DNA from: Ardenticatenaceae bacterium | Lineage (GTDB): Bacteria; Chloroflexota; Anaerolineae; Promineifilales; Promineifilaceae | Direction of reading: 5' to 3' | Assembly: GCA_020634315.1 (NCBI GenBank) | Contig: JACKBV010000002.1 | Coordinates: forward strand, 248,001 to 312,000 | DNA length: 64,000 nucleotides | Part shown: positions 21,601 through 30,262 of the stretch, piece by piece | Numbering within the stretch: position 1 is the first letter of the stretch | How the letters are laid out: every line of letters begins with the position of its first letter | The notes under the pieces: model-generated | The model's input: the letters and a program-made list of their open reading frames with translations, nothing else | Told to the model about the DNA's origin: nothing | The model's database searches: none | Program-made: the position numbers and the translations under genes

Positions 21601-21849
21601 ACAATCAGTGTGGCCGTGCAAAATATCCAGCAGTTCCATGACACGCAACGACGCGCTGAACGTGAAGCCCTGGTAAATGCCATCAGCCAGAAGATTCAAA
21701 GTGCGCCGACGATTGAAAACGCATTGCAAACGGCCGTTTCCGAACTAGGACAGGCGCTCAAAGCAAAACGCGCCTTCGTCAAACTTGTGCAAAAAACCGG
21801 CCAATCAAACGGTCACGACAGCCAACAGCAAACTCAGTTGGACTCATAG
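15658..21849 (+). CDS. Membrane sensor 5: dCache-HAMP-GAF/PAS chain (2063 aa) without kinase
   Basis: 2063 aa. TM1 is about 15-36. A double-Cache type extracytoplasmic domain covers about 40-380, recognisable by VVWTPVYDDPAG and APIYTDQDEFVGIIGLDLSL. TM2 is about 387-406 and HAMP about 408-462. Cytoplasmic order: GAF about 478-637, PAS 650-769, PAS 781-890, GAF 901-1064, PAS 1078-1190, PAS 1201-1324, REGW module (TREGWQAFL) 1345-1464, then GAF at 1478-1648, 1651-1817 and 1825-1994. The C-terminal tail is a diverged form of the shared helix (RRAEREALVNAIS, then ALQTAVSELGQALK) followed by a Gln/Ser-rich end. dCache domains commonly bind amino acids or other small polar metabolites, but the ligand here is unknown. 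The 89 bp before it is the longest gap between the first six sensor genes and could hold an internal promoter. No kinase domain. Confidence 0.9.
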   Translation: MDSKRTIQIRQSIRARLLTLILGLTILSIVIIGYVSINSILRAGQSAQVVSNDVLQQQAEDFLLQVTADNAAATASEFEDLRLDTDHIAQFIANVYSNPDDFASQTFWRAEDSLFEGPDGQYINGADELSSIFVSSFVELDEAVLADVNLSAYLDTLMPAIYESYSGLVGVYLIHKDSFTRYYPNIELGLIVPGDYRMTEDAFYAAGTPENNPEKNVVWTPVYDDPAGQGLLVTAVAPIYTDQDEFVGIIGLDLSLTALTEEIDEISPFADGYSFLINKEGLAIALPQQGYEDLFETSLEGDLVGAGVDLTAVNNNFTPVLNDMRQGKTGFQSLSANGKDLFVAYTPLTNTDWSLASVVEAKNMLQVVTLLQNEIESSTQSLVVSRILPIGIVLLVLAVFVSLLLTNRLLAPMQRLAVAANQIGSGDWDLVDTIKPETKRQDEIGVLATAFNTMTNQLRNLVAGLEHRVTARTKDLNLAAEIGRQVSRVRSLDKLLTQAVDLIQEQFNLYQTQIYLTDDAQKTLILRASTGYAGTKLLDAGHELPITQNSLNGTAVISKQAVIVADTRNHAMFLANPLLPNTRSEMVIPLIVGERVVGVLDLQSDQVESLTEENLPAFTVLAGQLAIAIRNATLFSERDQAVKALQDSQARFALAVQGSNDGILEWNIPANTFYMSPRVKEMLGYEDHEIPNEPDNFENLIHPEDHDQVMQTMNDALTGKLANYELEMRLQHKDGSYRWILSRGVLLRAEDGTPLRIGGSLSDITERKQTEVTLREEQARTQTLLQSVAVPMLISRASDGKIYYANEHLADVLLVPVEELMSKGTPNFYVDPADRVAVVGEIQREGFVSNYELRMRRANDDIFWSLLSARLINFSGEIAIITSLIDITDRAVAEATSAKQAADLQTVADLSAQVTSIQDPQHLLEVLVQETRRRFDLYHCHVFLLDGDNLKIQACGWHEGAVQFGSHGDTVIPVHAERSLVAQAVRTRKPVVVNDVYNDPHWLPNELLPDTRSEIAIPLVVGNEILGVLDAQAAVVNRFTEQDVQIQTTLAAQIAVALQNARQFTFAQEALEDAKTFRQLVAASSESIGMADLQGVVTYANPALLEMVGAEKLEDLVGQAMFPLYPPEIQQRFMEEIIPTVLQKGDWQGELRMEANGRTIATYEDYFLLRDEAGNPTQFVAIISDITEQKQREEAARQNETLMRTIIDSTPDWIFVKDTEHRYRMVNKGYADFLHRSPDEFIGKDDIDLGYPEELIYGDPEKGTRGIWNDDQEVMDSGQLKTIDHDTTEIEGELRFLNTIKAPLKDGQGNVTGIVVYVHDITNQMQAQQTQTMLARELEERLEQVNALQRAMTREGWQAFLTADERSVQGFMFSGESMLPIGANPLNEQLATAAPIPLEEITDVSFNETRTAVSIPLNLHGESIGVIGARNASGAPLDDEQQALLTAFSQQVAEALERARLFEETEIGRQQLDRRAQELTAINEVAQSVSQQLDPEQLLETIYRQVQRILPADAFIVALYDEAKNTLSYPMVYDEGKRFEELPGPPKPNTQIYQVLHDGKPRIVNRTREQVDEILFKRREREGYTLGDEAKISASLLYVPLQIGPRIAGVMSIQSYQFNAYGEQETDLLIGIANHVAVALENARLYAEAQLRAEQMALINHLAETVAQQLDPNQVLDTVYQQVQEVIPTGAFIVGLWDEQSGIVHYPMVYDQGERFDEVDAPPVPGSYMEQILQTGEPILVNYTTDEIAELEHETFASLGQQKRPNSIMFVPLYSGARVTGAISLQNYEGHQYNQSDIQLLSGIANHVTVALENARLFTQTEQRAAELAIINAVSEVASSQLNLPDLFNGVGNLLHDTFNAESVYIALYDRQKELITFPYFHSSEDGLLTVAPCSINDGGLTAKIVESRAPLLRLWEQENPSEDAVSEGAKTVGNGRYTDCYLGVPMIVGNEVIGVLAVSSYQAVRAYQEQDQRLLGILAGTISVAVQNIQQFHDTQRRAEREALVNAISQKIQSAPTIENALQTAVSELGQALKAKRAFVKLVQKTGQSNGHDSQQQTQLDS

Positions 21850-21861
21850 GAGAACCAACCC

Positions 21862-24800
21862 ATGACAGATAAGATTGAGGCATTGGAGACACAAGTGGCA
21901 AATGCAGACAGCCCACAAGAAAAAATAGACCGGCTTAATGAACTGGCGCGGGCGCTTATCGACACAGACCCCACACGCGCCCAAAATCTGGCGACAGAAG
22001 CCCAACAATTGGCAACGAGTGAGACATTTGCCGATGCCCCCTATACAACAGGGATCGCCAATAGTCTCAGAACGTTAGCGGCCGTATCATCGCGTCAGGG
22101 CCATTATGAGGAAGCCAATGCACATCTCATAAAAGCCCTCGCCTTATTTGAGGAAAACGATGACAAAGCTGGCTGTTCTGCCGTTCTGCAAATGTTGGCC
22201 TTCAATGAGGCGCGTCTGGGCAATTTACCCATGGCGATTGAGCATGGCACACGGTCATTGGCTTTAGCCGAAGAAATTGACGACATAGCGCAAAAAGCAG
22301 GCGCACTTGGTTCGTTAGCGGCCGTTACCAGCCAGATGGGTGAATACAACCAGGCACTACAATACTATGCGCAAACAATAGCCATCCATGAACAAGCGCA
22401 AGCTTACGAACGGCAGTCTGTCACCCTCAACAACATTGCTTATACCCATTTGTTGGCCGGGAATTATCAGGAAGCGTTGAAATATGCGCGGCTGGGACTC
22501 GAATTAATTGCCGAGCACAACATTGAGGCGATTCATGAGCTGTACCTGATTAACAACGCCGCCCATGCCTACCGCCATTTGGGACAATACCATGAGGCGC
22601 TACAGCTCTACAAACAAAACATTGTGAACCTCGAAAAACAGAATGACAAGATCGTCCGCCTTGCCAATTTACTTGGCACCGGACAAATTTACATTAACCA
22701 GAGAAATCTTGAAGAGGCAGAAACCGTCTTGCAAGAAGCGCTGTTGTTAGGAGAAGAAACCAAAGCGCAGCCATTCTATTATCAATGCCACCAGGCGCTA
22801 GCGGAACTGTACCAACAGCGCGGCGAATATGAACAGGCTCTAGACCACTACACGCGCTTCCATACTTTGAAAGAACAAATTTACAATGAAGAAGCAAACC
22901 GAAGCACCAAGCGTCTTGAAATCCAATACCAGCTAGAAACGACCCAACGAGAGGCTGAACTGTCACAACAACAATATGCGCTTTTGGCACAAGAAATCAC
23001 CGAACGCAATGCCGCTGAAGCCGCATTACGCCAAAGCCAGGAAGCTTTGCAAGATTTCTTGGAAAAACAAAAGCATCTGGTCACAGTCAATATCGCCCTT
23101 TCCCGCACGACAAGCGTTAGCGAACTTTGTCGCCGCGCCATTGAATTGGGACGAGAGTTGCTGGGGTTTGAGCGGTTAGGCCTGTTTTTGCTAGATGAAC
23201 ACAGGGAACAAGCTGTCGGCACATATGGCACAGATAGATATGGAAATGTGCGCAGTGAAGCGCATATTGTCTATGGATTCGCGGAACAGCCCTGGATACG
23301 AGAGTGGATTTACAACGATGTGCAAGTTACTGTTGTAGAAGACGCTGAGTTATATGACAACGATGAAGTCGTGGGACGTGGTTGGAGTATTCGTGCCAGT
23401 CTGTGGCAAGAAGACAAGTCAGTCGGTGTCTTGTTTGCTGACAACTTGCTGAAGCAACGGCCGTTACACCCCTACGAACCAGACCTTCTTTCCGCCTACA
23501 GCACTGTTATCGCCAACCTGATCACGCGTAAACGCGCCGAATACCTTCTCAACGAACGCATCAAAGCGTTGAACTGCCTCACAGATATTGGTCACAAAAT
23601 TGATGAGTCGCCCACCGTTCCTGAATTTTTGCAATGGCTCACCGAGCGGATTCCACCCGCCATGCAACATCCCGATATTTGTGTCGTTGCCATTACCTAT
23701 CAAGACCAAGTGTATGGAGACCCCACCGCCCTGGAACTGCCGCGTCAAATCGTGCAAGGGCTGCGCATCGGGAACGAGCGCGTTGGTCGTCTCTATATCT
23801 CCTACACGGAACAGCGCGACTTCCTCAACGAGGAAAGCGCCTTGATGGGCGGCATCATACGGCGTGTGGCTGGCTACCTGGAAAACCAACGCCTCATCGA
23901 ACAGACCCAGACAGCCTTAATGTCGGCACAAGCCGCCCAAGAAGCTGTGCAGCACCGTGCCGACATTGAAAAAATTGGTGCGGCCGTTTCCGCTGGATTC
24001 CTCGATTTAATGGCTGGCGAAATCGACACCGGCTTCATGCAGGCATTAGAAATGCTCGGCAAATTCGCCAAAGTCGACCGCACCTACATGTTCCTGATGT
24101 CACCTGATGGCCTGACCATGAGTAACACCCATGAATGGTGCGCGCCAGGAATTACACCGCAAATCACCCAATTACAAAACCTCGCCACAGAATCATATAG
24201 CTTCCTATTAAGCTACATCAATCGCCTCGACATTTTCTACGTGCCAAGCATGACTGATTTGCCAGAGGAAGCTGCGGTCGAGCGGGCAGAATTTCGCCGA
24301 GAGGACATACAATCTATCATTTGTGTCCCGCTCATTTCTTACGGCAAAGCAATTGGATTCGTCGGGCTAGATGCTGTCAAAAAAGAAATGGATTGGCAGG
24401 CAGAAGACATCGCGCTACTACGCCTGGTAGCAGATACTTTTGTCAGCGCCCTACGCCGCAAAGAGACAGAAGAAAAACTATCGAAACAAGCGGAAGAGTT
24501 ACAAACAGTTGCCGACGTTACCGGTGCAGCCGCCACGACGCTCAACCCAAGTAAATTGCTACAAGATGTTGTGAATCTGACGAAAGTTCGCTTCAACCTT
24601 TACCATGTACACATTTACTTGTTAGATGAGGTCGATCAGCAATTAATCCTGACAACCGGAGCCGGCACAATCGGGCAGCGCATGGTCGCTGAGGGTCGTG
24701 TGATCAGCATCGATCAAGAACAATCATTGGTCGCCCGCGCCGCACGCACACAACAAGGCGTCATTGTGAATGATGTCCAGGCTGACCCTGGCTTTTTGCC

Positions 24801-27800
24801 TCACCCGCTGCTGCCGCACACACGCGCCGAAATGGCGGTGCCGATGATCGCCGGCGAACAGTTGCTTGGCGTTTTAGATGTGCAGTCGCACGAATTAAAT
24901 CGCTTCACAGAAGAAGATGTGCAAATCCAAATGACATTGGCCACACAAACGGCCGTTGCCCTGCAAAACGCACGCCTCTTCACCGACATTCAACGGCAAG
25001 CCGAGCGCCAAACTCGCCTTAACGATATGAGTACAGCGCTCAACCAGGCGAATACACTGAACGATGTATATCGCATCACCGGGCAATACACGGCCGAAAT
25101 CGTTGGCGGCGACCGTGCTTCATTAGCATTACTCGCACCAGATGGTCAAACCTTTTCTGTCATGGGCCTGAGCGGCATTAAGGGTGCCATTCCCATGGGC
25201 GCACAATTACCGGTCGAAGGAAGCGCCGTCGGCACGGCCGTTCGCGAAAACCGCATGCTCTGCTTCCCCCAGGACGCCCCATTAGACACATACCTGGAAA
25301 CACGCAAACTGGCAGCCGATGGTCTGCAATGTACCATGAGCGCCCCTTTATTTGTAGGTAGCACAGTTGGCACGCTCAACATCGCCAGCAAAACACCCAT
25401 GGCTTATGGGCCAGCAGAAATGACCTTGATGCGCCAGATTACCAACCTGGTCGGCTCAGCCATACAGGTACGGCAATTAATCTCCCAAATGCAAGTTTCA
25501 GAAGCACGCTTCCGCGACATTGCACTCAGTATCGCCGACTGGGTATGGGAAACGGATGTAGACGGCAACTACACATATTGCTCTGATCGTATTGTAGATG
25601 TGTTAGGCTACACGCCAGATGAAGTGCTCGGCAAAACCCCCTATGCCTACATGCCACCAGATGAAATCGAGCGTATCACGCCAGACATCCTAAAAGCAGT
25701 AGAAAACCTAAAACCAATGGTTGACCTGGAAAACCGCAACGTTACAAAAGATGGTCACGAGGTTTATGTTTCGGTCAACAGCGTACCCGTTTTTGATGAA
25801 GCAGGGCAATTGCTCGGTTATCGCGGTGTTAACCGCGACATTACCGCCCGTAAACAGGCTGAAAAATCGCTGCGTCAGGCATTGGCAGAGGCAAATACAT
25901 TCCAGCAGTTAGTCATCGCTTCCAATCAGGGCATTGGCATGACTGACCTACAAGGGAAAGTTACCTACGCCAACCCGTCCATGCTGGAAATGCTGCGCGT
26001 CAAAGGTGAACTACAAACAGAGTTTTACGGGCAATCCATTTTCAATTTCTATTCACAAGAAGTACAGACTCAGTTCCAGGAAAATATCATTCCCACTGTG
26101 CTGGCACACGCACAATGGAGCGGCGAACTAAGTCTGACTATCGCCGAAGAAACAATTTACACCTACCAAAGCTATTTCCTGGTACGGGATGAACAAGGGA
26201 ATCCGTCACAATTCGCGGTCATCATTACAGACATTACAGAGCGCAAACAAACCGAACGCTTACTGCAAGAGGAAAAAGACCGCTCACAAACGATTCTTGA
26301 ATCGCTCGGTACGCCCATTGTCATCGCTAAAGTGGCCGACGGCACGGTCATTTATGTCAATCAGCCACTGGCGGAACTGCTCCAGGTCGTGCGCACAGAA
26401 CTAGTCGGCCGTGTCACCCCTGACTTCTTCTACGAAGCTTCCGGCCGTGCCGCGTACGTGGGTGCCCTGCGCGAAAAGGGAATTGTTTCCAACTATGAAG
26501 TCCATCTGAAACGAGGAAACGGTGAAGATTTCTGGGCACTGATGTCGGGGCAAATCTCAAGGTTTGAAGGTGAACTGGTGACCATCACATCCCTGGTTGA
26601 CATTTCAGACCGTAAAGCAGCAGAAACCACGCTGCATAAACAAGCACTTGAGCTACGCACCGTTGCGGAAGTCAGTACGACAGCAGCGACCATACGCGAA
26701 ACCAACGCCTTGCTACAGCAAGTCGTTGACCTGGCTCAACAGCGGTTTGAGCTTTATCATGCCCACATTTACTTGCTGAATGCAGCGAACAATCGCCTGA
26801 TTTTAGCGGCTGGTGCTGGTGATGTTGGCCGCGAAATGGTGCAACAAGGGCATAGTATTCCTCTTTCGCAAAAGCGATCCCTGGTTGTGCAGGCGGCCCG
26901 CCAACGGATAGGTGTGCGCGTCAATGACATTCGGCAAGACCCCGCATTCTTACCCAACCCCCTGCTGCCAGACACGCGTGCAGAGTTAGCGGTGCCCATG
27001 ATTGTGGGTGACAACTTACTGGGGGTGTTGGATGTGCAATCGGATCAAGTGGATCGCTTCCAGGAAAATGATGTCAATATCCAGATGACCTTAGCCGCAC
27101 AAATTGCGGTGGCGCTGGACAATGCGCGTTCGTTGGAAAGAGCGCAAAAAGCGTTGGCGGATTTGAATCAATTGACCCAGCGCTTGACACGCGAAGGTTG
27201 GGAAGCGTACCTGGCAACCAGAGATGAAGCGGAATTGGCGTACAGCTTCTCGGCGGAACAACTGGAAGAGGAACCGCAGGTTGTTGCCTATCCGGTTAAT
27301 GGTCATGACGCACAAATCCAACAGACGCTGAGCATTCATGGTGAAATGATTGGGCAGTTGGCAATTGTGCCGGATGATGAAACGGAAGGTGTGTATGACG
27401 AGGAAACGGCCGCTATCATCAACGCCGTTGCCGAACAATTAAGCGCCCGTATTGAAAACATTCGTCTGACGGAGCAGATGCAGACAGCGTTAGCCGAAAC
27501 CGAAGAACAAGCGCTGCGCTTGTCAAAGCTCAACGAAGCGGCAGCGGCGTTGAATACAGCGCAAAACGCGGATGAGGTTTTCCAGATCTCGGTCGAGCAA
27601 ACGTTGTCGATCATCAATGGAAACAGCGCTTCGGTTACACTGCTCAGCGAAGATGGCGGCTCGATGATTCTGATGGCGATTAGTGGCGCTGCTGCCAGAT
27701 TGCCATTGGGCACAAGGTTCCCCCTGAAACAGCAGCAATCTCTGGCAACGGCCGTTGCCGAGCGCCGTGTCATCATTGAAGAAAACATCGAAGCCGGAAC

Positions 27801-29790
27801 GACAGAAAGCCTCGCCGATTCCTATTCGGCAATCGTCGCGCCCATTCTTTCCGGTACACGTGTACTTGGCACGCTAAACGTTGGCGCCTCCCAAATAAAT
27901 GCGTTTGACACCAACGACATTAACTTGATGCGGCAAATGACCGCATTAGTCGCCTCCACCCTCGAAAACCAACGCTTGTTGGAAGAGACGCAAGCACGCG
28001 CTGAGCAGTTAGCCGCCATTAACCGCATTGCACGCACATTGTCTCAATACCTGGATGAAGAAGCCCTGCTGGAAGCGGCATATGAAGAGATCAAACAGAC
28101 CATTCAAATAGATTCATTCTATGTTGGTCTCTACAACGAACAAACAGACATGATCCACTTCCCCATTTTCTATGAGGGAGGAAAACGCCTTGTAGAACAG
28201 CCTGTTGCGGTTGATCCGCAGCGCTACAGCTATCGTGTCATTCATCATGGCGAGACCATTCTGTACAACTTAACGCCTGAGGAACAGACCGAAGTATCAC
28301 AGGCAGGTGAAATTGTCATTGGCGATCGACAGCGAGCACAATCGACTGCATCCTTGCTGTTTGTGCCTCTGCAAGCCGGTCAACGTGTTTTAGGCGTTAT
28401 CTCGGCACAAAGTTATCAGTTTAACGCCTATACGGTCGCTGAAGAGGCGCTGCTGAGTGGTATTGCCGGTTATCTGGCTGTGGCGCTTGAAAATGTGCGT
28501 CTCTTCGCTGAAACGGAAAAACGCGCGGCGCAGTTGCAGGCTTTGTCTGAGGTTGAAACAGCGTTGTCACAGGCAGCGACAGAAGAGGAAATTTTAACGG
28601 CCGTTTCCCTCAGCATCGAATTCACATCAGAACTGCCGGCCATGCGCCTCTACTACGTTGATACAGACAAAAGTGGGCAACCGCAGGTGATGCAGACCGT
28701 TGCCATTTGGAGCGATGGCCTGATTCAACCCAATCACGACGCCATTGGACAAGTCATCCAATTGGATGATGAACGCCACAATTGGTTGACCAGAACAAGC
28801 GAACTAGGTCTGATTCCAGACATTAGTGCCTCTACCGAAATCAAGGGCACCCTGAAAGAGACCATCCAGCAAGCCGGAGTCTCAGCCGTAGCAGCCATTC
28901 CGCTGTTAAGTGTGGGCCGCTGGCAAGGGCTTATCACCATTACCTGGCAAAACGTTCACCAATTCACAGAGTCGGAACAATTCCTACTGCGTCAGGTCAT
29001 GGAACCGGTAGCGGCTGTGGTCACATCACGACGCGCACAGTTAGCACAGCAACAGGCGCTGGCCCTCACCGACAACCTTTATCGTGCTGGGCGGCGTATC
29101 AATGCCGCCGGGCCAGATTTGCAAGAAGCGGTCGCCGCCGTTGCCGAAGCAGCACCGATTTCGGCCGTCAACCGCCTGGTCTTCTTCCTGTTTGAGTTTG
29201 CGCCAACGGGGCAACTAGAGGCTGCCCGTTCAGTGGCCAACTGGCACAGTGGACGTGGCATCGCGCCGCCGCCGCTTAATTTGCGTTACACCATTGACGT
29301 TCTGAAGGGGCTAGAATCCTTTGTAACACGAGAAACATTCATCTTCAATGACACACAAAGCGGACAACTTAGCCCAACTATACAGCAGGTTCTAAAACAG
29401 CTTAATGTCCCTTCTATGGCTGTCGTTCCTTTGTGGATTGGCACGCGCCAATTAGGCAGCATCCTGATCGAAACAGATGCGCCATTTACCTTTGACCGCA
29501 CTGAACTAGAACCTTATATCGCCCTCATCGATCAGCTAGCCATTGCGGTTGACCGTCAACGACTGCTGCAACAAGCACAGGTTCGCGCCGAACGTGAACG
29601 GCAAATCCGTACAATTACGGACAAAATTCGGCGTGGTGTGGATCGTGAGGCGATTTTGCGCATTGCACGTGAGGAGATCAGCCAATTACTGGGTGCATCG
29701 ACAGCGGTTACACAATTGGGGACACGCGAACAATTATTGCAACAGCTGCAAAAGCTAACGCAAGAAGGGCTTGATCCGCAAGCAGTATAA
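21862..29790 (+). CDS. Giant soluble TPR-multiGAF-PAS sensor 6 (2642 aa) without kinase
   Basis: 2642 aa, the largest protein here, with no membrane segment. Residues about 1-350 are TPR repeats (helix pairs with YEEANAHLIKALALF and YQEALKYARLGLEL patterns), a protein-binding superhelix, followed by a coiled coil. Then by eye: GAF about 408-560, the LNCLTDIGHK GAF-like domain shared with sensor 2 about 567-676, GAF 700-870, GAF 880-1040, GAF 1047-1206, PAS 1212-1330, PAS 1347-1463, PAS 1475-1585, GAF 1593-1755, REGW module (TREGWEAYL) 1770-1870, and GAF 1887-2043, 2047-2217, 2223-2396 and 2400-2572. A version of the shared tail follows (RAERERQIRTITDKIR). It starts 12 bp after sensor 5, so translation may be coupled. 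It could serve as a cytosolic hub that binds partners through the TPRs. No enzymatic output domain is visible. Confidence 0.9.
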   Translation: MTDKIEALETQVANADSPQEKIDRLNELARALIDTDPTRAQNLATEAQQLATSETFADAPYTTGIANSLRTLAAVSSRQGHYEEANAHLIKALALFEENDDKAGCSAVLQMLAFNEARLGNLPMAIEHGTRSLALAEEIDDIAQKAGALGSLAAVTSQMGEYNQALQYYAQTIAIHEQAQAYERQSVTLNNIAYTHLLAGNYQEALKYARLGLELIAEHNIEAIHELYLINNAAHAYRHLGQYHEALQLYKQNIVNLEKQNDKIVRLANLLGTGQIYINQRNLEEAETVLQEALLLGEETKAQPFYYQCHQALAELYQQRGEYEQALDHYTRFHTLKEQIYNEEANRSTKRLEIQYQLETTQREAELSQQQYALLAQEITERNAAEAALRQSQEALQDFLEKQKHLVTVNIALSRTTSVSELCRRAIELGRELLGFERLGLFLLDEHREQAVGTYGTDRYGNVRSEAHIVYGFAEQPWIREWIYNDVQVTVVEDAELYDNDEVVGRGWSIRASLWQEDKSVGVLFADNLLKQRPLHPYEPDLLSAYSTVIANLITRKRAEYLLNERIKALNCLTDIGHKIDESPTVPEFLQWLTERIPPAMQHPDICVVAITYQDQVYGDPTALELPRQIVQGLRIGNERVGRLYISYTEQRDFLNEESALMGGIIRRVAGYLENQRLIEQTQTALMSAQAAQEAVQHRADIEKIGAAVSAGFLDLMAGEIDTGFMQALEMLGKFAKVDRTYMFLMSPDGLTMSNTHEWCAPGITPQITQLQNLATESYSFLLSYINRLDIFYVPSMTDLPEEAAVERAEFRREDIQSIICVPLISYGKAIGFVGLDAVKKEMDWQAEDIALLRLVADTFVSALRRKETEEKLSKQAEELQTVADVTGAAATTLNPSKLLQDVVNLTKVRFNLYHVHIYLLDEVDQQLILTTGAGTIGQRMVAEGRVISIDQEQSLVARAARTQQGVIVNDVQADPGFLPHPLLPHTRAEMAVPMIAGEQLLGVLDVQSHELNRFTEEDVQIQMTLATQTAVALQNARLFTDIQRQAERQTRLNDMSTALNQANTLNDVYRITGQYTAEIVGGDRASLALLAPDGQTFSVMGLSGIKGAIPMGAQLPVEGSAVGTAVRENRMLCFPQDAPLDTYLETRKLAADGLQCTMSAPLFVGSTVGTLNIASKTPMAYGPAEMTLMRQITNLVGSAIQVRQLISQMQVSEARFRDIALSIADWVWETDVDGNYTYCSDRIVDVLGYTPDEVLGKTPYAYMPPDEIERITPDILKAVENLKPMVDLENRNVTKDGHEVYVSVNSVPVFDEAGQLLGYRGVNRDITARKQAEKSLRQALAEANTFQQLVIASNQGIGMTDLQGKVTYANPSMLEMLRVKGELQTEFYGQSIFNFYSQEVQTQFQENIIPTVLAHAQWSGELSLTIAEETIYTYQSYFLVRDEQGNPSQFAVIITDITERKQTERLLQEEKDRSQTILESLGTPIVIAKVADGTVIYVNQPLAELLQVVRTELVGRVTPDFFYEASGRAAYVGALREKGIVSNYEVHLKRGNGEDFWALMSGQISRFEGELVTITSLVDISDRKAAETTLHKQALELRTVAEVSTTAATIRETNALLQQVVDLAQQRFELYHAHIYLLNAANNRLILAAGAGDVGREMVQQGHSIPLSQKRSLVVQAARQRIGVRVNDIRQDPAFLPNPLLPDTRAELAVPMIVGDNLLGVLDVQSDQVDRFQENDVNIQMTLAAQIAVALDNARSLERAQKALADLNQLTQRLTREGWEAYLATRDEAELAYSFSAEQLEEEPQVVAYPVNGHDAQIQQTLSIHGEMIGQLAIVPDDETEGVYDEETAAIINAVAEQLSARIENIRLTEQMQTALAETEEQALRLSKLNEAAAALNTAQNADEVFQISVEQTLSIINGNSASVTLLSEDGGSMILMAISGAAARLPLGTRFPLKQQQSLATAVAERRVIIEENIEAGTTESLADSYSAIVAPILSGTRVLGTLNVGASQINAFDTNDINLMRQMTALVASTLENQRLLEETQARAEQLAAINRIARTLSQYLDEEALLEAAYEEIKQTIQIDSFYVGLYNEQTDMIHFPIFYEGGKRLVEQPVAVDPQRYSYRVIHHGETILYNLTPEEQTEVSQAGEIVIGDRQRAQSTASLLFVPLQAGQRVLGVISAQSYQFNAYTVAEEALLSGIAGYLAVALENVRLFAETEKRAAQLQALSEVETALSQAATEEEILTAVSLSIEFTSELPAMRLYYVDTDKSGQPQVMQTVAIWSDGLIQPNHDAIGQVIQLDDERHNWLTRTSELGLIPDISASTEIKGTLKETIQQAGVSAVAAIPLLSVGRWQGLITITWQNVHQFTESEQFLLRQVMEPVAAVVTSRRAQLAQQQALALTDNLYRAGRRINAAGPDLQEAVAAVAEAAPISAVNRLVFFLFEFAPTGQLEAARSVANWHSGRGIAPPPLNLRYTIDVLKGLESFVTRETFIFNDTQSGQLSPTIQQVLKQLNVPSMAVVPLWIGTRQLGSILIETDAPFTFDRTELEPYIALIDQLAIAVDRQRLLQQAQVRAERERQIRTITDKIRRGVDREAILRIAREEISQLLGASTAVTQLGTREQLLQQLQKLTQEGLDPQAV

Positions 29791-29845
29791 TATATCTGTC
29801 CGGTTATCACCGACGAGATAAGAGTAGTAGTGAAGAGGATAAATT

Positions 29846-30208
29846 ATGGCTTTCAAATTCGACATGCACTCTGAAAATGTGTTGTTCATCAAAGTCACTG
29901 GTGATTTTACCGATGCGGATACGGAAGCATATCTGCAAGAGTTGTTTGCCTATGCAAATAGCTTTACAGAAACAGAGCAGTTACATTCTTTGCTTGACGC
30001 GACGGCTCTGGGCAAGGTTTCACCCAATGTGCGCCGCGCTGTGTCTAGTTCGGTGGATGATCCTCGTTTTGGGAAAACGGCCGTATTGGGCAACAGTCGT
30101 TTTGTGAAGGTTTTGATCGACTTTCTCATAAAAGCCACCAGTCGGGAAAATATTCGCTATTTTACCGATCAAGATGCGGCACTTGACTGGATAACAGCCA
30201 ATCAGTAA
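29846..30208 (+). CDS. Small STAS/SpoIIAA-like protein within the sensor operon
   Basis: 120 aa, preceded by GAAGAGGATAA about 6 nt before ATG 29846. The pattern of an N-terminal strand (VLFIKVTGDFTDADTEAYL), a central LHSLLDATALGKVS and a C-terminal YFTDQDAALDWI matches the STAS/SEC14 or SpoIIAA-like fold found in many two-component neighbourhoods. I assign the fold from this pattern and do not recognise a precise family. STAS proteins act by binding partners and are often switched by phosphorylation of a Ser or Thr. Here SSS occurs in the ARRAVSSSVDD segment, but I cannot show that it is a phosphosite. It lies between two kinase-less soluble sensors (gaps of 55 and about 54 bp), which suggests an adaptor or antagonist role in the same complex. 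Confidence 0.7.
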   Translation: MAFKFDMHSENVLFIKVTGDFTDADTEAYLQELFAYANSFTETEQLHSLLDATALGKVSPNVRRAVSSSVDDPRFGKTAVLGNSRFVKVLIDFLIKATSRENIRYFTDQDAALDWITANQ

Positions 30209-30262
30209 AGGATGCATAACACGATAACGCACAACTAGGCACCGCCAAATTGGATGGGCATT

